Assembly (NCBI GenBank): GCA_945859605.1
Contig: OX243815.1
Span: 22,494,184 to 22,558,183, forward strand
Origin: Lumbricus rubellus
Taxonomy: Eukaryota > Annelida > Clitellata > Crassiclitellata > Lumbricidae
Reading direction: 5' to 3'
Length of the DNA: 64,000 bases
Positions 51,851 through 64,000 of the stretch are shown here, piece by piece. The notes below the pieces were generated by a model. That model was not told the origin of the DNA. It worked only from the letters and a program-made list of their open reading frames with translations, and made no database searches. Position 1 is the stretch's first letter, and every line of letters starts with the position of its first letter. The translations under genes and the position numbers were made by a program.

Positions 51851-54800
51851 GTAGTCTGTTTTTCTTTCTTGCCAGCTTGAGAAGTCTGTTAAATTATCTG
51901 TTGAAGTGGCGTGTTGCAGTCATGTTTGTACTATAATACACAGCATTGATTGACCGTGCATGTCTGCGTGTGTCAGTGTCTGTGTCTATATGGATGTGTG
52001 TGAAAATGCAAATTGTAATTCATTGCTGCTCGTGAGTATCCATAAGAATAGTTCGTTGCTCTATGCTCTAGAGGCAGCAGTTAACGAACAGGCTGTGTGA
52101 GTTTGGTTGTCACGGTTGAATGGTCCTTATGATTTAAATCTTATGGCTTTTAATCTGTGGGAGACAAACTGTTCAGCTGCTTTGGCACCTGTCCAGTTCA
52201 AGTGTATTAATGCAATGCTATGCAGACCTAATTTGAGATCAGCTGCTGTGCCCAAGGTCAGTATTTTTACCATATTCAGTAGCTTTCAAAATGTGAAAGC
52301 CTGTTTTTGTGATCTGCATTATATGCAACAGCAACTGTTCCAGATCATGAGTCATATCTATATTGTTGTCATAACAGATTCTGAATTAAATTGCTAGATG
52401 CATCTGCTTTCAAACCTTGGATTTACAGCAACATGACCTACTTTATCTACATGTATGCTCATCCAAAATGCATTCTTTTTACAGTATTTCAAATTCTATT
52501 TATAGCAGTGTAATAACCGTTTTATTGGTACGAGTTATTTTCCTATAACTTTGTATTATACTGTAAATATGTGAAAACAGGGATCAGTATAATTGTGCAG
52601 TCCAGACCTGCTTGTTTGCAGCACAATGAGGGCATTGTGTTGTTTACACCTGTTGACAGTTTTGACAATTGAGATTACAGTAGAACTGATTATGTCACTG
52701 GTTGCTATCATTGAGAATCTGTGAAACTGCTTCGGCAAATACCTGTCTGAACACCGAACCTAGTTGCAATTTTGGGACAATCTCAATTGGGCAGTCAGTC
52801 AGTCATTCTATGTAGGTATACTGTGATGAGCGGTTAAATTTACATTGTTGAACCTGGTAGGCACCATTATTTTATCGGACCGATTGGCTTAAAAATATAT
52901 TGGCCCTTAAGACGCTCCAAATTGTTTGATTACAATTTCAACTGCAATCCTAGACATTTAAATAGAGGAACACTTTGAAAGAGGTGGACAAAATTATGTG
53001 ATATTAAGTGTGTTCTGTTTCTCTTGTTACTTTCTCCAATCTATTTGCCAGAAAACTTTGCTTTAATGTACCCATTTCTGACAGTATAGCAATTAGCCAT
53101 CCTAAACAACATGCACAATGTACGAGTGAGGCAGGACCTATTGCTTTGTCAGACTGGTTTAATGGACTCTGGCAACTATAAAGGCTCATGTAGGAAAATT
53201 TTCAATTATGTTACATGAGTCAAACTCTCAGGAGTTGCATTCATCCAGAAATGGAATTTGGATCATTAATTACTAAGTCTGGCGAAAGAAATTGGTGAAT
53301 GAATGTACTTAATACTAGTGGAGCACAACAAAGCACCACCTCATCATATACAGAGGTTGTTTACAGTTTTTGGCAGTCCTTTTCGGTGACTGTGTTGCTG
53401 TTCTGGTTTAGAATAACTGGGCTGTACAAGGAGGCTTGTTGGCGGGGGTGGGGGCATCACATAGGGTGACTGTGGGGTGGTGTACAAGATCACTAATCTT
53501 GGGTGGTGTAGGACAGAGGTCTGTATGTCTTAAGTCTTTAGTCTGCTCTCAGCCACATTCCCTCAAGTGACTGACACTGGCCTGGCCCTGACTTGGCAGC
53601 TGGCCAAGTGATTTCCTCGTTCCCTCCTCCTCCTTGTTTCGGCTGCTGCTGACATTTCGACTTAATGTAAGCATCTGTGCAACCGCTTTACGGGTGACAG
53701 ATAAACTTTTGGTTGGACAAAGTTCCAAACGGATTAATGTGCTGGTTTAACTGGTTTTTATGCCTGGATTGTGATCTAACGAGACCTGATATGTTTCGTG
53801 TGAATCGGAGACTCTCTAACTGGGATACTCTGTTGTAAGTTGCAGCTGTTCTGCTGCAGCGTGTGGCATACTGTAGTTTTAAGATATCTTCAAGGTATGC
53901 GCTTTCTCAAAGTATGGACAATTTCTGTTCGGTATTAGGTGACTGTTGACGATGGTGTGAGCATGTGAATGCTACTTATCTAACTGAAGATCTTTGACTT
54001 CCTGTGCTTGTCTAACGTAAATGAGTTCAGAGTATCACATGCGCTTCAATTGATTTAGATGGGCTTCGTATCTTCTGGTCATACAGATAATCTATGCAGT
54101 TCTTTTACTTCTGTTTGTATTGATTACCTTTGATTGACCTATGCTTCTGTGTGTCTCTTCCTCTTGCCATTTTGTATCAGTGACCTAGAGGGCAACATGA
54201 TTGTGTTTTGTTTTGTTTCTCTGTGTATTTCAAGAATTGTTTGATTTCATTTGGGTGTATCATCTTCCATGAACAATATTTAAACTTATCGCCACTGTCA
54301 GCTAGCTACTGGCATACGAAAATGATTTTCAGTGAAAATCAAAGGATGGGATCTGACACGAAAAAACGCTGTAGAAAAAATCTTTTGACATCAGATTGCC
54401 ATTATATTAAAAAAGCTTACAGTTTTATTACAATTTCAGTGACAATCAGATCCAATGTTTGTGCAGCTTGATGAATTTCAATGCCTCCTGTCTTTATCCA
54501 ACTGGTTGTGTGCATCAAAGTGAAACTCACAACGTGCACTGAGTCATGTAAAATCATGTCATGGATGGTTTGGTGGTTAACTGGTTTTCCCCTGCTTGTT
54601 TCTACTTCAATTAAAAGACCCTGAAACTAATTGACATATATCCAACAACTGAATGACCCTATGCCTGAACATAGTGGGGGGGGGGAGGCACAAGAGTACT
54701 TGCCCCTCCGGGAATTCACATCTGATCATTTTAGGCTTACATCTGCTATTTACCTCAAGATCTCTCACATCTCTCATTATGGTGTTCATATCCTTACTTC

Positions 54801-55077
54801 TAGTGGTGTTTCTTGCTAGTGCTAATGTGTAAACATAATGAAAAATCACATATAGGCTAAATATGCTAAACAAAAGCGTCGTACAATTTGCATATTGTGA
54901 TGGCCTACTTTTAGCTGCACTTAATAGTATTGATTTTCTGTTGCAAATGTTAAAGACATTAATTTTTGTACTGAACTCTGTTGCTTATGTGTCTGATTTA
55001 TTGTGAGATCTCAGTTTTGTACTCTGTGTTTGATGACTGATATCGCCAATTCAATATTCCTGCATCTCTATGAGTGG
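51851..55077. other. no coding exon recognised; probable PAK 5' intron
   Basis: The frames of 60-96 codons here (for example 52107-52397) have no family motif. Microsatellite content is low. Confidence 0.4.
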
Positions 55078-55383
55078 CAGTTACCATCTGTTTGGTTACC
55101 ATCTGCTTGATTACCATCTGTTTGGTTACCATCTGCTTGGTTACCATCTGCTTGGTTACCATCTGTTTGGTTACCATCTGCTTGATTACCATCTGCTTGG
55201 TTACCATCTGTTTGGTTACCATCTGTTTTGGTTACCATCTGCTTGGTTACCGTCTGCTTGGTTACCATCTGCTTGGTTACCATCTGTTTGGTTACCATCT
55301 GTTTTGGTTACCATCTGCTTGGTTACCATCTGCTTGGTTACCATCTGCTTGGTTGCCATCTGTGTGGTTACCATCTGTTTGGT
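55078..55383. repeat. 15-bp minisatellite GGTTACCATCTGCTT
   Basis: About 20 copies of GGTTACCATCTGCTT or GGTTACCATCTGTTT, two with an added T. It ends 60 bp before the acceptor of the first PAK coding exon. Confidence 0.95.
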
Positions 55384-55445
55384 AATTTTTCCATTACTCA
55401 ATACTTCATTTGATTACATTGAGCATTTGTTTTGTGTCTTTAGCA

Positions 55446-61857
<6,412 letters not shown>

Positions 61858-61886
61858 TGAACAGGATTAATATGGATTAATTAATT

Positions 61887-62130
61887 GCGGGGCACGGTGG
61901 TGTGGTGGTGAGTTTGATGCCTTGGAGCCTTCCAGGTTTGAATCCACCTCAGGTCACTGCTTGGGGACCTTGAGTCAGCCCTTCACTTGCAATTGCTCGT
62001 ACGCTTTGGTGTGAAATTCTGATGCAGTGTCCGCGCTGTAGTTGGGAGTGCCTCTGAGTATCCGCGCTGTAGTTGGGAGCGCCTCTGAGTTGGGCGCTCT
62101 AAGGGGCGCAATAGCAAATGTGAGAAACAA
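61887..62130 (+). mobile_element. tRNA-derived SINE, plus copy with internal duplication
   Basis: GCGGGGCACGGTGGTGTGG head, B box GGTTTGAATCC, the usual body. The 32-bp segment TCCGCGCTGTAGTTGGGAG... is present twice in tandem (62029 and 62061). The tail is short. Confidence 0.88.
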
Positions 62131-62990
62131 ATAATGTATTTTGTGTTACTGAACACTGGTCAATTTCTCAAATGTAGCTGTTCTGTTTTGAATCATCTTT
62201 AAAGTTTTGTGAGTTTGGACCACATTCCTAGTTAGTTAAATAGCTGACACCTGGATTTTGTCTTCTGGCTTTATTTGACCTGATCTGGAAACTTTGTAGG
62301 CCCATAATTATAAAACACTTCTTATTGTCATGTATCCTTTTCACTCATAAAACAAGCCCCCTAATGCCCATCTCACAAACCATTGACTCTGAAGTATACC
62401 GTAGCAATCTGCCTACACACGCTCCTACTTATCCAGTGCACCTTCAGACAGTTTCAGGTGTATTTATACTTTTATAGGTTTCTTTTGTCTGGAGTTGTGA
62501 AACTTATCACAAGTACTATTGGGTCATAGATAGCTCAAGACACATTCCCAAGTTATCTTAAGACAGCCCTCTCTGTAGATCTGTCAGATCACCCTGTTTA
62601 GTGCCCTTGTGAGGGTACTGTAAGGGGTCAGATTACAAATAGGCAGTTATGTGCTTATAACATACAGTTTGTAAGACTGTCAATAAGTTGGTAACCACAA
62701 CTTAGCTTTTGCGGGTGAGCACTGCAGATGCTCCGAATTTACAGTACGATTATGACACGATGATCTATTTCATGTGAATGCCTTGCAGTAGCATCACTGC
62801 TTGAAGTTTTTCTGCGTGCAACACACTTGCACTGAGCTATAGTGCACTTCTTACACCTAATTTTTCATCAATTTTTATGCGGTTGTGACTTGTGAGGCAT
62901 TGACTTTAAAGAAGGAAGAAGAAAGACTCATATGTGGCTTTTGAAAACAATTGCATTAAGAAACTACTCCATATTTCGTGGACAGAAATG
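62131..62990. other. PAK intron, no further exon recognised
   Basis: No frame resembles the rest of the kinase domain (HRD, DFG and APE motifs are absent). Confidence 0.5.
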
Positions 62991-63009
62991 CTGACTAATG
63001 AGCAGTGTT

Positions 63010-63520
63010 ATTTTAGTTCCAGCATTAATTTTTATTCCTATTCTTATTCTATTCCATTGTTGTAATTTTTATTCTAGTTTTAGTTCTTCTTTATAAATAA
63101 ATTTCGTTCTTATTCTAGTTCCACTTCCTATTTAGAAATAATTTTAGTTCCAGTTCCAGTTCTAGTTCCACTTCCAATTCCACTTCTCATAGTTATTATG
63201 TCTAACATGAATGATTACAGTAACACACAAAACAGTGTCTCGAGTCTTTTGACCTATTTATAAGATTAGTAATAATTAGAAATAATAATCAATAGGAGAG
63301 AAAATATTATTTTTTAAAATTTCCTTTTCTGATGCCTTCAGTCCGAAAAACTATTAATTTTTTTTAAAGTTTCTATTTCTATTCCGTTCTCGTTCCAGAA
63401 ATATATTGAAATTTTTATTCCTATTCTATTCTCGTTCCAGATTTTTTTTTTCCAGTTTTCGTTCCATGGAACGAAATTAAAATAATTCTTATTCTTATTC
63501 TATTCTCAGGAACTAAAATA
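63010..63520. repeat. TTCTAGTTCC/TTCTATTC degenerate repeat
   Basis: T-rich low-complexity sequence with repeated TTCCAGTTC, TTCCACTTCC and TTATTCTATTC units. Confidence 0.75.
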
Positions 63521-63535
63521 ACACTGCTAATGAGT

Positions 63536-63845
63536 GAGTTCACAAATTAGCAGAGACAAAAAGCGCGTTTTTAGGGCGTGTCAAACCCAGAAACTACGTT
63601 ACTTTGGTCACGTCATGCGACAACAGAACAGTATTGATAGTATTGAGAGTGGTGTTATGACGGGATTGGTAGTGGGTGTTTGTAGCCACGGTAGGCCTAG
63701 AATATGCTGCCTTGATAACATCATGACGTGGACCGGTCTATCAGGAGCAGATCTATTGAGGACCGTAAATGACAGATATTGCTGGATTGCATTGGTCCAC
63801 TCATGCAGCCAACCGTCGCGAAGCGATGACGGCGGAGTGACATTC
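63536..63845 (+). pseudogene. LINE reverse transcriptase C-terminal remnant
   Basis: The frame contains KLRYFGHVMRQQNSI, then HGRPRICCLDNIMTWTGLSG, ADLLRTVNDRYCWIALVHSC. The order L-R-x-F-G-H-V-M-R, G-R-P-R-x-x-W-L-D-N-I, W-T-G-L and W-x-x-L-V is a standard non-LTR retrotransposon C-terminus. The polymerase is missing. It differs in family from the 31160 LINE. Confidence 0.82.
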
Positions 63846-64000
63846 ATGACATGGCAATTTTCATCCCCATGACTTGACCATGACTTGCTAACATGACAGA
63901 GAATTGAACTTCATCAAAAAGCAGATAATACCAGACACGAATTCTTTTAAGTCGGCCAGTGAATGCCACCAGACACCCATCGTATTATCTCAGAATGTTG

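Noticed and set aside
62131..64000. Further PAK kinase exons
   Set aside because: No frame shows the expected continuation (IMRDY-QH, HRD, DFG); only introns and LINE debris are visible.

Overview
The window is nuclear DNA from an animal, not a prokaryote. It is AT-rich, its genes are split by GT-AG introns, it is crowded with microsatellites and small transposons, and every recognisable gene is a conserved animal gene. Many marine-invertebrate hallmarks are present: Helitrons, a tRNA-derived SINE with a GGTTCGAATCC box, CR1-group LINE copies, and a very frequent TAGGCCTA motif. An echinoderm or similar marine invertebrate is my best guess, but nothing here proves the taxon.

Five protein-coding genes can be rebuilt exon by exon. 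(1) An MMD-type PAQR protein, + strand, last five exons at 13033-19464; the N-terminal exon was not found. (2) EMC6, an ER membrane protein complex subunit, + strand, five exons at 28751-35145. (3) An acylphosphatase, - strand, four exons at 36718-39796. (4) NCBP2, the nuclear cap-binding protein CBP20, - strand, three exons at 42154-45714. (5) A group II p21-activated kinase (PAK4/5/6 type, Mbt-like), + strand, three exons at 55446-61839, running off the right edge early in its kinase domain. Only short parts of these genes show up as long open frames. They are unrelated housekeeping or signalling genes and do not form a pathway. EMC6 and acylphosphatase are tail to tail; NCBP2 and PAK are head to head.

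The main discoveries concern gene structure. EMC6 carries two consecutive U12-type (minor-spliceosome) introns, both starting GTATCCTTT and both with a good U12 branch-point sequence, on either side of a 20-nt micro-exon. The acylphosphatase has a 17-nt micro-exon that carries the catalytic arginine.

The rest is dominated by mobile DNA. 1-13000: a SINE, a 1.4-kb Helitron, minisatellites (including two long arrays of one unit in inverted orientation) and a 0.67-kb CAT-repeat array. 13-28 kb: the MMD introns and downstream intergenic DNA, with LINE scraps and several small hAT-like elements, two with exact 8-bp target duplications. 29-34 kb: a 763-bp terminal-inverted-repeat element with a 9-bp duplication, and a 5'-truncated LINE with an intact reverse transcriptase frame inside EMC6 intron 2. 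42-46 kb: a second Helitron, a deleted Tc1/mariner element and a SINE inside NCBP2 intron 2. 47-64 kb: more inverted-repeat elements with exact target duplications, a 15-bp minisatellite beside the first PAK coding exon, and LINE remnants.
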